64,000 nucleotides of DNA from Tanypteryx hageni (GCA_028673005.1 CM054116.1:70321315-70385314); one strand, 5' to 3'; shown: positions 1 to 12,989, counted from the first letter of the stretch. The notes: generated by a model not told the origin, from the letters alone. Program-made: numbers and translations.

Positions 1-45
1 CTCTTCGTAAAGAGTAGACTGATGCCGGCACCTGGTTTCCCTTGC
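1..45 (-). repeat. Retroelement fragment, same family as 55.1 kb
   Basis: The first 45 bases, read in reverse complement, match 55103-55140 (shared blocks include gtgccgg and actctttacgaagag). The copy is cut by the window edge. Confidence 0.55.
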
Positions 46-1175
46 GTGCGTGTGTGTGGAAGAAGTTATGACTATAATAGTCCAAAGGGCTGATTAACCA
101 GAAAAACAAACAAACAAGATCTGTTCTAAAGTTACGTCGATCAAAGCTCGCGCGTGAACCAGCCTAGGAAATGGAGGAAAATCAAAACGGAAGAATTTAT
201 CACTTAACTATCACTTTATCACTTACCACCTCTCCGGGATCCGGGTCAATAGTGAAATTCTCCGGGTCAACGCGAAAATTGCCGAAATTTGCATTATGTA
301 TTGTGATTAATTTTTTAATTCGTTGTAATGAGTAAAGATTTCATCCGCGAACGACAAGCCTCATGCAGTTAACCCGGGAGCAAGCAGGGATGAAAGAAAT
401 AGGATGAGAGTAGAACTAACAAGAGCGGACATTTCTACTAAACTAAATTTTAGCATGACCAGCGAGGAGTTTCTTAATTTTCTATAGAAATTCGAGCAAA
501 ATGAACAATTAAAATGTTCTTAAGCAACAAAAATACAATTTTAAAGAAACATAAATGATACAAATAAGAAAATGCCTTTTTATCATCTACTGTTCACATT
601 TGTATCAAACTACTTAGCTATTGTAAATTGAACATTTACAAACAAAATATTTTTCTTTTTCATCTATGAAAATCTCCGGGTGGATTTGAGGTGGAAAACC
701 TCCTTACATCACTTGATGACTAGATCCAGTATGTTTGTACAGGTGCTTTAAATTTATCCATAAGAATACCCAATTCGATTAACGAAACAAGAATTACTTC
801 GAAAGGCAAGATGAAACGGAACATCAACCGCCTGAGAGAAGAGCAAATTACGATGGAGCCAAACAAAAGAACGCCAGAATATTTCGCATTTTGCAAACTT
901 CCTCATTCGGAATCGATTTCGAATTTCAGATTCGTTCTCGGCACGAATCGCAGATTCCAACCACCACTCTCTGCCGAAAGCCTTCGCTTCACCTTCCAAA
1001 CTTCCGTCCCTCCACACGACCATTCAGGCAGGTATACCTGAGCCCCCGACGACCGAAAAACAAACACGCAAAAAATAAAAAATAAATTAAAACCCCGATC
1101 GGGACAATAAAACAACCGCAACAAAAGGAAAGTATGTACCTATATATGGAATACATTTATACGGCCTAGCGTCTG
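46..1175. other. No gene seen
   Basis: Moderately AT-rich unique-looking DNA. The short overlapping frames at 750-1120 on both strands have no recognisable motif and shadow each other. Confidence 0.5.
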
Positions 1176-1177
1176 TA

Positions 1178-1325
1178 CCCTATGGTGACCAACCGTCCCA
1201 AATTTAGAGGGAAGGTCCATCCTTTTCATCACTCGTCCTGCATTGTTAAATGTCCTAACTTTTGCACCAATTTTCGAAAAATCATGATTAACACCCCTAA
1301 TTAACATTTAAACCGCTCCGGAACA
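1178..1325 (+). repeat. Dispersed repeat beginning TATGGTGACCAACCGTCCC
   Basis: About 145 bp matching, in inverted orientation, the segment at 7575-7735. The shared core is gaccaaccgtcccaaattt followed by ccttttcatcactcgtcc. The gggtgacca..cgtccc start is a common terminal motif of cut-and-paste elements, but no partner end or target duplication was found. Confidence 0.6.
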
Positions 1326-3840
1326 CCCTCACTGGTCACACCAAGCTATCTGATAACTATTACATCCGTCTCTCTAAGGTTAATCCATCAACAAATGTCC
1401 CTCCTTAGCTCCCTGAGTAGTTGTCCACCTTACCGTCCACGCATGTGCGGACACTTCTTCCTCACAAAATGACCGTAAACGAAAAAAACGAGCCCCCTAA
1501 AGACAGAGAAAAAATAAAGAAGGCGTCCTCTCATTCCTTTACGTTCCCGTATAGTCTTTCCCGACGTCTTCTCCTCCGAGGACCCCGACGTCAGCGGGCC
1601 AGAAAGGAGAAGAGGGTACGCGAGGGGAAGAAAGAGAGAGAGACAGGAAAGGAGGAAGAAGGCGTGCCATTCTCCCGCCCATTATTCACGAGATTCGATC
1701 CGGCGTATGCCCACGCCCAGACCGTGATCGAGACGCTGCCGCGTGGTTTGCAGTAGTATATCAATGGAATGGGGGGAAGAGGCTTGCGAGGGAGGGAGAC
1801 GGAGAAGGTTCTGGGCAGACTGGAGGCTTTGGGAAAGTGGCGAGGTGGGGGGAAAGAATGAGGGAACACCGGCTCACCCCTTGTCTTTCCCGCCCGCCGG
1901 CCAGCCAGCTCTCCCCTCTGTTCCCTTAACCCTCCCCCTTTGCTCGCCTCCCCCGCTCTCCCTCTTCTTGCGGAGAGAGAGGGCGGTATCGCGCGTGCCG
2001 GGAATGCAGAAGGCTCTGCGCCGCCACCGCTTTTCTATCCCACACCACTCCTTTTTTTGAGAGCCGGCCGGGCAAAGGGGCTTCCCCCGATTCACACGAC
2101 TCCGGGAAAGAGAAAAGAGAGAGAAAATAAGAACGAGAGGGCCTCCCTAAAGACGAAATATTGTTAAAGGAAAGGCCCGTTCCTGATACGTGAGGCGCGA
2201 TCCCCTTCCGTCTCTCGACATAGTATTCCCTGTAAAAATGATTCGGACGGTGACCGTATAAGGCGGGGAAGGAATAACCTGGGGGAAATGGGCTCGGGAA
2301 ACCAAAGACGACCCATTGCGATAAGCTAGTAAAAGAAGGCCAAACAAACCAACTCTGGATCAATGGGTCTCTTCTCTCAGGCGAATTCGTCAGGAGATAA
2401 AACTATTGGGCTCTGGGAGATGTTTTTATCGAACCGCACCAAGTGCCCACCCCCTATATAACCGACCTCGAAATTAAACCGACTCGTATGGGGACATTAC
2501 CTTAAATGCACAATGAAATCAAACAGAGCTCTTTTCACAATTTAAAAAAAAAACATGGGTGATAAAATAGCCGAAATGAAATTTATCGGTTGAATTCCAT
2601 CTATGAAATAAGCTCGATAATTCTCATTTGAGAATATACTTGATCGATTACTTTCAATAATTTTGACGTGGATAAGAGGCCAATCGGAAGATGGCGGGAA
2701 ACTTCCGTTACAGTATTTGCAAGTTCGATTCCTCCTCTGGACAATGAAGCTTTCATCATTCACTGTTATTGCTAACAGCTAAAACGCTCCTCGTATATCC
2801 TCACATGTTTCCGGTTATATCGGTTATATTATAAAGTAAAAAACCATGAAATCCTTATGTATAAAAACAGTAATAAACTGCACACTGAAAGAAAAAAACA
2901 GGTATTTCAAATAATAATGGTAAATACACAATTTCTGCATAAGTTTCACAGGATTTCGGTTCATTACAATCGAACCGCGAGTTTTGTCCACCCCCACAGA
3001 TTTATTCCAGTATATATTTTTTATTTCTCATGAACAACAGGATTTGTTTAAAAATAACCAACTTAAAAACACAAACTATAGAAAAATAGCTTCTTGATGT
3101 CCACGCAATGATGAGTCGATTACGCCAAGTGATACCTTTCAATATTAGTTTAATACTTGAGAAACACAAGAATAAGCTGAAATAGTTCCTCCGTATTAGA
3201 TAATATTATTAAGAAACTTTTTATCATGTATGGGAAAGACTCCAATGATGGAAGATGATTTCCAAGGATTTTGAAAACGAAAATTCCGTTAGTGAAGTAT
3301 TTAGGCAGCCTCAACCTGGTCTATGTAAATGTCGCAATGAAGAAAAAATAATCTTTCACGCAAGATCGATCTTGCTAAATCAAATAGATTCACCTGCTGC
3401 CTTTGGCGGTGATTTTTCTCCAGTGTCACTAAACGTTGCAAGCTCAGGAAAATAAAACAAATCTTGACAATAACAGACTGATAGCGAATAAACATTGGTA
3501 ATATCTTCTTGATATTCCGATAAATTTTCTTCTGCCGGAAATTTTACCCTTTTCCATGACAGCTCCTATGAGATCACAATGAAACGAAAGATGATTAGCT
3601 GGTCTCCTCTCTTATGAGTCTTTTGAAAGACACACGGAAAATGTCTTCCAACGAGAGAAGATACCCCAATTCGAAATATTAACTCTTGATTTTTCATCTC
3701 TTCTCCAATTATCTTCGAAATAATACTAAGTAACCGGTGCGTGAACGAATACACGAACAACAACACTCGATCCAGTTGCAAGCGAACGCTCGAAGTTCCT
3801 AATTCTTAGCTGGGGATGCGAAAAAGCCCCGGAGAAAGAT
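1326..3840. other. No gene seen
   Basis: Mixed GC- and AT-rich DNA. The proline- and arginine-rich frames at 1420-2360 overlap on both strands, look compositional and lack domains. Nothing else was recognised. Confidence 0.5.
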
Positions 3841-3849
3841 GGCGAAGAA

Positions 3850-4940
3850 ACGGGGAAGACATGGAGGATGAGGAAGAGAGGGGAGTGAGGATGAGAGGAA
3901 GAGGAGAGGGAGGGGGAGAGAAGATGGAGGGGGAGAGAGGAGGGAGAGATGAGAGGAGGGAGAGATAAGAGGGAGGAGAGGGAGGGGGGAGGAGAGGGAG
4001 GGGGAGAGGAGAAGGAGGGGGAGAGGAGAGGGAGGGGGAGAGGAGAGGGAGGGGGAGGAGGGGGAGATGAGAGGGAGGGGGAGATGAGAGGGAGGGGAGA
4101 GGAGAGGGAGGGGGAGATGAGAGGGAGGAGAGGAAGAGAGAGGAGAGGAAGATAGAGGAGAGGATGAGAGAGGAGAGGGCGGAAGAGAGAGGAGAGGGCG
4201 GAAGTGAGAGGAGAGGGAGGAAGTGAGAGGAGAGGGAGGAAGTGAGAGGAGAGAGCGGAAGAGAGAGGAGAGATCGGAAGAGAGAGGGGAGAGCGGAAGA
4301 GAGAAGGGCGTAAGAGAGGAGAGGGAGGGAGAGGAGAGGAGAGGGAGGGAGAGGAGATGGAGAGTGAGGGAAAGAGGAAAGAAAGGGGAGACGTGGAAAG
4401 AGGGAGAGAAGGAAAGGGAGGGAGAGAGAAGGGAGAAAGGAGATAGAGATGGAGAGAAGGGAGGGAAAGGGGAAGGAAAGGGAGGAGGGAAAGGGAGGAG
4501 GGAAAGGGAGGAGGGAAAGGGAGAAGGGAAAGGGAGGAGGGAAAGGGAGGAGGGAAAGGGAGGAGGGAAAGGGAGGAGGGAAAGGAAGGAGGGAAAGGGA
4601 GGAGGGAAAGGGAGGAGGGAAAGGGAGGAGGGAAAGGGAGGAGGGAAAGGGAGGAGGGAAAGGGAGGAGGGAAAGGGAGGAGGGAAAGGGAGGAGGGAAA
4701 GGGAGGAGGGAAAGGAAGGAGGGAAAGGGAGGAGAGAAAGGGAGGAGAGAAAGGGAGGAGAGAAAGGGAGGAGGGAAAGGGAGGAGGGAAAGGGAGGAGG
4801 GAAAGGGAGGAGGGAAAGGGAGGAGGGAAAGGGAGGAGGGAAAGGGAAGTATTGAGAGAGTGAGGGGAAGGAGGGAATGAGAGGAGAAAGTAGGAATAGA
4901 TGAAGAGAAGTAGAGAGGGAGGGGAGAGGGGGAGGGAGAG
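3850..4940 (+). repeat. Polypurine tract with minisatellites
   Basis: Over 1 kb of almost pure A/G on the plus strand. The left half (3850-4440) is an irregular GAGAGGGAGGGG array; the right half is the 13-bp minisatellite annotated separately. The long frames here (412 codons minus, 210 codons plus) are Ser/Leu/Pro or Gly/Arg/Glu periodic translations of the repeat, not genes. Confidence 0.95.
4455..4850 (+). repeat. 13-bp minisatellite, about 30 copies
   Basis: Tandem gggaaagggagga unit with only occasional substitutions (for example gggaaaggaagga and gagaaagggagga). Three units equal 39 nt, which explains the 13-residue peptide periodicity in two plus-strand frames. Confidence 0.95.
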
Positions 4941-5299
4941 TGGCGCTGACAAATGCAGCAGCAACGGGTAAGTGGGAGAGTGAAAACCTTACGCTACCCT
5001 ACGCCTTTGTCCCTCCACTCGACACGTGAGGCGTAAAGGGGAAGAAGGGTCCACTCCATACCCGATCCATATTCCGAACGCCAGCGACTCTTTAAAGATC
5101 ACCTTGAACGATGACTGCGAGATGTTTCCGTTCGAAGGATTACCGTACGGCGAATCAATCCCGAGCAATTCCATTATAGATTCGTCACGGATCTAGCGAT
5201 CAATGTTACCGTGTTGCGATCATGGTTAACATCGGATCAAAAAGCTCAAAAGCAAGGATGATAGGATCCTATCGAATGCAATAGAATTATATATATATA

Positions 5300-7310
5300 A
5301 GCAACAACAGTCCTCTCCAACGCGGCTCTCCCGAACGCGGTTTCGATCACGCAGGGTTAAATAAAGGTCACCCATTCATCCAACGCGTACAAAATTTGAT
5401 TGAACGCGGCTATGAATTGGGCGCGCTCCGCATTTCGCGCACGTACGTGACGCGAGGAAGCCCGAACGCGTGACTCCCGTAAGGCATTAAGTTCACGCAC
5501 CGCGGGGTTGCCCAACGCAGCCCTTTTCCAAGAACCTCACCACTCTACTTTGGGTGCTGCATCGCAAGCCGCAACGCGCGGTTTATAATTTACTTTCAAC
5601 GGCTCGCGAGATTACGAAAAAAATCCCTCGCCGTCACGTACTACATACGTGTTTACTATGCATAAATCATTCATTCTTTTCGGCCGCATTATAATCCACC
5701 ACCCCGCGCGAGCACCGTCCGATTACGTCTCCTAGAAACCAAGAGGTCAAGTTCACCGCAGCACCGGCAGCAGGTCGATTTTCCGTACCGACCGAAGCTT
5801 ACCAAAAAAAAGTACGTTTTCACCGCGCCAACAAACCCCCTTCCGCCGAGCCGCGATTCACGAATAACAGCACGAAGCGACGGGACCTCACCTTCGCGAG
5901 CCCCAGTCCACCTCCCCGCCCATCCCTCCCCCCTCACAGAACACCCTCCCCGTCCGCAACATCCGAAAAAAAAAACAAAAAACGAGAGAACCCCGAGACG
6001 ACCCGAGCCCCCCGATGACGCATCTCCCGACAACACGCACCACATCGATCGACAAGAGGAGAAAAGGAAGAAAGAAAGAAAGAAAGAACCTCCTTCGCCC
6101 GCCACGTGGCGACGGCGACGTCGGACGAAGCCAAGAGATCTCGCCGGATCTATATAGGGAATAAAAAAAGGGAACACGACCGTCCAAAGCGAGCGTACAA
6201 CTTATGCACCACCACCAGCTCCAGACGCGAGAAAACACCTCTCCCAAAAAAAATCCCTCTTCGGTCACGTACGTACCGGAGCCACCGCGTTACCCCACCC
6301 TCGGAACAATTGGTACTCTTTTTACGGTCGCGCCCAACGCCGCCACACCACCACCACCAACCACCACGACGGCCGCCGCCGACGAATACCAAGGGGTCGG
6401 CGGCGGAGGAGGTGGCGGCGGGCGGCTGGAGCGTTGCCTGTCGGGTAAGAGTGAGTTTCGGTCTTTTTTTCCCAAGGACGGCGCGCGCTCCTACTCTCTC
6501 TCTCTCCGCTCGATAACCCCACAGCCAGCATACACACACACAAACACGCCACTTTACCTCTCTTCTTCCTCCCTTGAATGCAGGAGACGACGGCGGAGGG
6601 AGGAGTGAGAGGGGGTTGGAAGAGGAGAAGGAGACGACGTCGGGGGAGGTGGCGGCAACGGCGGTGGGGAGGAAGAGGGCCATTGAGCTGGCCTTGGGGC
6701 CAAGGCGACCGAGTTTCGGCTCTCGACGGGGATATATAAAAAAGGGGCGGAGGGGGACGCGAAGGAATCTGCGGCTAGGACCCGAAAATCTCGGGGGCCT
6801 CCCTCTGGATGGCCCTCTTCGATGCTGCGGTCGAGCGCTACTCTCCCCCCCCCCCCCCCCGCCCTCACCCGCGGCGGAGAAGAAGGACCAGAAGGATGGA
6901 GAGAGAGGTAGGAGAGAATCTCTGGCCGTTGTTATATAGTCACGCGGGAGGAGGAGAGGGCGTTCCGCGTTCTCCTTTTATTCGCACCCCCTTCTTCCTC
7001 GTTACGCATCGCGCGTCGCGACGACGGCAGGAGATGGCGGCGTACGGATGGACGGCGTGTGGCCTCGATCGCGATGGAAGGAAATATCCGCCCTCTTTTC
7101 CTTCTCTCTCTCTCTCTCTATCGCGGGTTAAAGTCCCGGCCGAGGTCACGGGCGAATGTGTTGTTAAGTTCGCTCTCCGCAGCTTTGTCATTACGCGCAT
7201 GTCCCCTGCGCGCCGTGCGAATGGAAAGGTACGTGTCACGTCTCGCCAGATGCGGTGCGTTACGTAATGCAGGAGTAATGTGGGTGGCGATGTTTAACCG
7301 GTCGATATAC
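5300..7310. other. CpG-rich, GC-rich block without a recognised gene
   Basis: Dense CpG, simple runs (C-homopolymer near 6846-6860, CCA/CGG triplet patches at 6340-6430) and a TATA-like box followed by GC-rich DNA (gatatataaaaaaggggcgg at 6730-6749). This resembles an unmethylated promoter region, but no exon or protein motif was identified on either strand. All frames here are GC-driven and overlap. Confidence 0.4.
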
Positions 7311-7331
7311 CAAGTCGAGGGATTATATTTA

Positions 7332-7405
7332 GACACACACACACACACATACATATTTAGACACACACATACATATTTAGACACACATACATAATTATAC
7401 ACACA
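7332..7405 (+). repeat. Compound microsatellite (ACAC.../ACATACATATTTAG)
   Basis: A CA run followed by three imperfect copies of an acacacatacatatttag unit. Confidence 0.9.
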
Positions 7406-7574
7406 AATTATTTTGTTAGAACCGGAGATTTTTCTGAAACAGTGGAATGCGCCGATTTTTTTCGATTCTTTCGAAGGAGAGACATATTACAGTGGCTTAT
7501 TTATGTTACATTTATTGATGGATCAGCCGCAGATGGATATAATAAATAACAGATTGGTGTGATTGGTTAGGATA

Positions 7575-7735
7575 TTTCGGGTCGGTTTAAAATGAAAATT
7601 TGGGATATAAATCATAATTTTTCATAAAGCGGGACAATAGTTGTGGCATGTAACAAAGCGGGACGAGTGATGAAAAGGAGAGAATGACCTTCCAAATTTG
7701 GGACGGTTGCTCACCCTAAGCTACAGATCAGCCGC
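7575..7735 (-). repeat. Dispersed repeat, inverted partner of 1178-1325
   Basis: The reverse complement reads agggtgagcaaccgtcccaa and then ccttttcatcactcgtcccg, matching the copy at 1178-1325. An additional gcgggac motif recurs internally (cgggacaa, cgggacga). Confidence 0.6.
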
Positions 7736-7739
7736 CATC

Positions 7740-8780
7740 AGTGGGGGTCCACCGATCGTCGATTCATTCTCCAATCGTTTCAAGGCTATAGGAGTCAACT
7801 TCGATCATGAATTGGATGAACTGGACATTTAATTTCTTAAAATGGTGAATAAACGTTTGGTGAAAAATCGAAAAATATCGTAATAAAGCGAGTTCCCCCT
7901 TTTGCGGAATACATCGGAGCCAAGGAAGCAAGGAAATGATATCTCTGATCGATATGGAGACCCTCGGACCGTTTTGAAGGTTCGAAAATCAGTTCGCGAA
8001 GAATTGCTAGCCTCAACGAATAAAGCTTATCCTCACGAATTTCGCTTTACCTCAACACAGGAGATTATTTTGTCGGCGCGAATAATTAGGACGCGATTTC
8101 CGGACAGGAATTACTGTTCTTACAACGTCTAGAGCAACAACGAACGTTCTTTTTTCGGCAATACCCTATCACTCACTTTGATTTCGTAAAAACGGCAATT
8201 CCGTTATAACGGTATTTCGTAAAAACGGGATTTTACTTTAATGCTGAATGTAATCGACGCACAAAGTAGTACTTTTTTGTTCAAGTGGCGCGCAAGTTGA
8301 AACATTTCTCATGTAACCTAATAAAAAAGCGAAACATTAATATTGTTTCGAAAAATCAAATTTTATGTCGAATCAAAGGCTGACACGATAGAAACAGACG
8401 TGTACCATCAACCCGCTAAGCATTCAGAAACCGAAAATCTCACAGAGCAAGACGAAACAAATTCCGAATCAATCCTGCGATTGAGGTTTGGACAATAAAC
8501 TTGAGTACAAACTGATGCGTCCGTTCTTTTATCTGCGAATTTATGTCACCGAAAATCAGTAAATCAAAAGAGCAAACGGAAGCCATAACATTTTATTTAA
8601 TAATTAAGTATTTGCGAAAAAAATTACAATCATAATTATTAGGATACGAACTACCTACTTATTCCGCCAAGGTAACTACGAGTGCATTAAATGCTTTTGT
8701 GGGCTAAAAATGAAAAAAAAATGGCACAATAATCTCTTCCAGTCTAGATAAACCTGGGGTATATCTTTCACGTAACCCCT
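7740..8780. other. No gene seen
   Basis: AT-rich DNA with scattered CpG. The 76-codon frame at 7902-8132 has no recognisable motif. Confidence 0.5.
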
Positions 8781-8784
8781 TTTT

Positions 8785-9488
8785 ACTTTCTCCATATACG
8801 AAGTATAGAGAAAGTATTGGTTTCGTGAAAAAATCGAATTCGAGATTTCAACGGAAATACATGTTTTAAGGTCTCCTGAACACGTTCTACTATTATTTCT
8901 ATGTCTGTGACCGGGATTTCGTGGGAGCTCGAACTAAAATACTATTAATTAGATCAAATCAAAATTTTATATTTGACATTTTTTTAAAGGAAGCAGTGCT
9001 GATTAGTTTTTGGTAAATATCGGTCAACCGGAAGTGGGTGTTTACTATTGTCACATCCGTTTTTACTTCTCCATATACGAAGTATAAAGAATTTTTTCAA
9101 ATATTTGCTTTAATATTTGATAAATGTAAAAAGATACTGGAATAAAAGTTGTACGAATTTAATTTTCTACAATGTTTGTTCGAAACATTTTCCCATATAA
9201 TGCATTGTTGAAGAGATATTTTAAAAACTAAATTATTTAGCTGCCGCCGCCACACCACCTACCGGCGACTATTGTAAACACTTTATGCCCCTTTTATTTT
9301 CTAAATTGTTGGAGCTTCGGGGCTATATCCAATATCAGAAGGCTGCGGTTTGAGTTTATTTCTGTTCTTTGTAAACTCTTGAAATATTTCTCGCAGCTCC
9401 TTAAAACATTTATTATCATTTAACCTATTTGGAATTTTTAGAAATATTACAGGTATGGAGAAGGTCATGTGGCGGTCACACCAGATTT
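8785..9488 (+). mobile_element. Hairpin-headed repeat family, copy A
   Basis: Begins with actttctccatatacgaagt and the following tatagagaaagt, an imperfect 31-bp inverted repeat (8-bp outer arms ACTTTCTC/GAGAAAGT). It ends with aggtatggagaaggtcatgt, whose reverse complement resembles the start. It contains a second copy of the head 280 bp in (9065). The same order of segments occurs at 27662, 60586, 60886 and, inverted, at 62573-63237. No coding capacity is visible; it is probably non-autonomous. Confidence 0.8.
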
Positions 9489-10975
9489 AAAAAAAATAAT
9501 ATCGTGTTAGGCTTTATTGCGGCAAAAGCGTAAGTCCACCGGATAAACCCGAGCTTGACCTCGTTTTTCACGTTTAGTAAGGTGAATCAAGTCTTTCTGC
9601 ACCACCGTTACACAAAGATTTGAATCGCAATGCCGCTCCATTCATCCCGAACATACACATTCTCATTGTAACTTCGCCCCCACTATCTCAACTATGGCGA
9701 CAGCCGGTGAATGAGAGATAAAGAGAAAGCATAAGCCACTTCTATCAAAAGTCCTTCCAAATTTACACAATGATAAAAGACCGCCCTCCACAAGGACAGT
9801 GCTCCACCGAGACCGACCAAAATAAAGTGCGCGATAATTCCAATGCTTCTAATCGTAAAACTGACCTTTTATAAAGCGAACCGCCTCTCGCGACCAACAT
9901 ACATCCAAGAGTCGGAAAAATCAAGCCTCATTTCTCTCCAACTACCGGAAAAACTACAAAGGGACCTTTTAAAAATATATCGGTATTAATGGCGCAATTG
10001 GCACTAATTAAAGCGTGCTCGAAAAACTGCTCATATCGCTAGTTTAACACTAATAAATTAAATTAAATTATGCAAGGGGCCTCAGATCGTTACTCTGAGA
10101 AATGGGTTGCCTCCCTGGAGCTCGTGAGCACCGCTGCGCCCTGAGACAGACATGGTCATAATCGCGCTCTCGGGCTTCGGGAATATATTAATTTATTTAC
10201 CTTATAATCTTTTAAAAACATTACAATTAACTTAGATATTCGTTTGTTTTTATTTATGACTATTTCTAATATTTATAAAAGTACAGCGTTGCTTGCTTGA
10301 TGTTCGATAACATAACTTGGTGGTATTCATAGTGAAAAGTTCAGGAACCACTACTCGAAGAGGCCAAACTTTCCGTCCGCGCGGCAAGGGACAAAAAATA
10401 AAAAATAGTAAACCAACGGAAGGAAAATGATTTCACAATTCTAAGAATCGTCATTTTCTCCACTTCGACCAAGGCCCCGCCAAGCGACTAGAATTTTACA
10501 TCGCTGCATACGGCCCTGAACCACCACGAAGACGCAGTAACGATCGACGTCTTTAAAACCGAGAAATTCTAAGAAGAGGATTCCGACTCGCACGGTCTCG
10601 CCGAGAACCGTTAAGGACGGTCCGATACGAAATAAAACGAAATCGCCCGAGAAAAATAAAACGTTACAATGGATCGGATGAGGCATCGCGAGGTCCCTTG
10701 ACCAGGAAATGGACCTCAACCACTCCGTCTTTTCCACCCTCCCCTACTATCTCTCAATTGCCATATAAGGACACGGCCACCTCCACGGATGATAAAAGCG
10801 CACCGTCTAACCACTTCGCAATTGCCTCATACTCCAACACACAGAACAAATAACCTCCGCCATCTCTTTCTCTCGCGCCCGTCCACGTCGGGAAGAAAAC
10901 GTCGTTTAAACTGTTGAGGCGGGCCCTAAGCGGGAAGGGCGCCAAGGGGCCTACCCTGCAGGATAAATCAATAAG
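9489..10975. other. No gene seen
   Basis: Mixed DNA. The 98-codon minus frame at 10441-10737 and the 94-codon minus frame at 10754-11038 lack domains; the second is partly a GA-repeat translation. Confidence 0.45.
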
Positions 10976-10977
10976 GA

Positions 10978-11028
10978 ATGAGAGAGAGAGAGATAGATAG
11001 AGTGAGCGAGAAAGAGAGAGAGAGAGAA
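10978..11028 (+). repeat. GA-rich microsatellite
   Basis: Imperfect (GA)n run with GATA interruptions. Confidence 0.9.
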
Positions 11029-11289
11029 GGAACACCAAAGAAAGCTAGCTAAGCCTTTTCCCGTAAGCGGTTGGAGGAAGGTTCGCAGCAAGAGGAACCA
11101 AACCCACTCTAAGACAGAACATACATACACCGACGTATGAAGAGCCCGCGAGAGGAAAGGTTGTATAGGGAAAGAGTAGATCGAAAGACAGACAGAAAGA
11201 TAGCTTATGGACGAGAACCAAGAGAGTGAAAGTGGAAAAAAAGAATCGGACTATAAAGGATGTGATGAGGACCTTTTTTTCAAGGCGAA

Positions 11290-12170
11290 TAGTTTTTTGA
11301 ACAGGAGGGCGAAGAGGGAGAGAAAGAGGGGAAGAGAGAAAGAGGGGAGGAGAGAAAGAGGGGAGGAGAGAAAGAGGGGAGGAGAGAAAGAGGGGAGGAG
11401 AGAAAGAGGGGAGGAGAGAAAGAGGGGAGGAGAGAAAGAGGGGAAGAGAGAAAGAGGAGGGGAGCAGAGAAAGAGGAAGGGAGGAGAGAAAGAGGGTGGA
11501 GAGAAAGGGATGAGAGAAAAAGGAAAGGGATGAGAGAAAGAGGGAGGAGAGAAAGAGGGAGGAGAGAAAGAGGGAGGAGAGAAAGAGGGAGGAGAGAAAG
11601 AGGGAGGAGAGAAAGAGGAAGGAGAGAAAAAGGAAAAGAGGAGAAAAATAGGAAGGGAGGAGAGAAAGAGGGGAGTAGAGAAAGATGAGGGGAGCAGAGA
11701 AAGATGAAGGGGGGAGAGAAAGGAGGGTAGGAAGAGATAGGGGAAGGAAGAGAGACAAAGGGAGTACAAAAGAAGTAGAGAGGAGGTAGAGGGAGGATGG
11801 TAGAGAGGTAGAGAGGAATCAAGGGGAGAGGGAAATAGAGGGAGAGGTAGAGAGGGGAGGTAGAGAGAGAGGGAGGTAGTGAGGGAGGTAGAGAGGGAGG
11901 TAGTGAGGGAGGTAGAGAGGGAGGAAGAGAGGGAGGAAGGTAGAGAGGGAGGAAGGTAGAGAGATAGAGGTAGAGAGAGAGATTGATTGATTGTCTTTTA
12001 TTCGGGGCGAGATTGATACTGTGCATTTTCCTCTTCCACCTAACCCCAAGAGGGGGGGATGTAGGGAGAGAGGTAGAGAGGGAGGGAGATAGAGAGAGAG
12101 GGTAGAGAGGGAGATAGAGAGAGGGGGGTAGAGAGGGAAGGAGAGAGAGAGGGGTAGGGAGGAAGAGATT
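11290..12170 (+). repeat. Polypurine tract with 15/16-bp minisatellites
   Basis: A/G on the plus strand. From about 11330 to 11450 the unit is aggagagaaagagggg (16 bp); from about 11520 to 11640 it is ggagagaaagaggga (15 bp); further right it becomes gagggaggtagagag. The array is interrupted by a retroelement 3' end at 11984-12060. The frames of 237, 172 and 248 codons on the minus strand are Ser/Leu/Pro repeat translations. Confidence 0.95.
11984..12062 (-). mobile_element. Retroelement 3' end with CAAT tail, inside polypurine DNA
   Basis: The reverse complement reads ttaggtggaagaggaaaatg, then cacagtatcaatctcgcccc, then a gaataaaa signal and a (CAAT)n tail. It matches 55340-55392 (aggtggaaaaagagactgta, tctcaatatcacccaaataa). 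A short tandem-repeat tail after AATAAA is typical of some non-LTR retroelements and their SINEs. Confidence 0.6.
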
Positions 12171-12179
12171 CTAAAGGAA

Positions 12180-12620
12180 ATAAAAATAATTAAAAAACAA
12201 ACCCTCACTCCGATATCGTTTCTTTTTATATCCCTCCCAAACGGGAGAACCAAGCTCGTACCCCGAAGGCGATCAGGTTCCGGTCGCACACAAAAGTCAA
12301 GTTCGCAAAGAGACCTCTCTCTTTTTCTCGAACGATCGCAAGGAGAAGAGGAAAAGGCCGGCGAGTGAGTTTTTTTCCCTTTAACTCTCTTGAACGCAAT
12401 ACGGACGGAAATAGCACCACGAGGTGTTTGCAAAGAGACGTGGGAGAGAAGGGGAGGAGGGTTTTACGACGGGGGAGAGAAGAAGGGAGGGTGGCGAGAG
12501 TGAGAGAGAGAAACGCGAGGAGTCGCCGCACGCGAGCGGCCGGGAGATCGGACCCAGGCGCGCGAGGGATGTAAAAATTGTCTGGGTATGCTTTTTCGGT
12601 TGGGACACGCAAGGCTGCGT
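12180..12620. other. No gene seen
   Basis: CpG-containing unique stretch between two purine tracts. Overlapping frames on both strands have no recognisable domain. Confidence 0.45.
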
Positions 12621-12639
12621 TGAAGGGCGAGAAAAGGGG

Positions 12640-12985
12640 AAAGAGGGACAAGGAGGGAGAGTGACAGGGCGAAAGAGGGATAGGGAGGAGGAAAGAGGGA
12701 TAGAGAGGAAGAAAGGGATGGGAAGAAAGGGATAGGGAGGAAGAAAGGGATAGGGAGAAAGAAAGAGGGATAGGGAGGGAGAGAGAGGGATAGGGAGGGA
12801 AAGAGAGGGATAGGGAGTGAGAGAGAGGGATAGGGAGGGAGAGAGAGGGATAGGGAGGGAGAGAGAGGGATAGGGAGGGAGAGAGAGGGATAGGGAGGGA
12901 TAGAGAGAGATAGGGAGGGATAGAGAGAGATAGGGAGGGATAGAGAGGGATAGGGAGGGAGAGGGTGGGAGGCAGGGGCGAAAAG
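12640..12985 (+). repeat. 20-bp minisatellite in polypurine DNA
   Basis: Tandem gagagagggatagggaggga unit, about 8-10 good copies at 12760-12960, with related shorter units to the left. The long minus-strand frames here are Pro/Ser/Leu translations. Confidence 0.9.
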
Positions 12986-12989
12986 TAAG

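Noticed and set aside
4455..4850. CRISPR-like array
   Set aside because: Direct tandem minisatellite without spacers in animal DNA.
3726..4964. 412-codon minus-strand reading frame
   Set aside because: It is a Ser/Leu/Pro-periodic translation of a polypurine minisatellite; the opposite strand gives Gly/Arg/Glu repeats of the same period.
11045..12026. Long minus-strand frames of 172-248 codons
   Set aside because: Repeat translations of 15/16-bp purine units in all three frames; no domain or start context.
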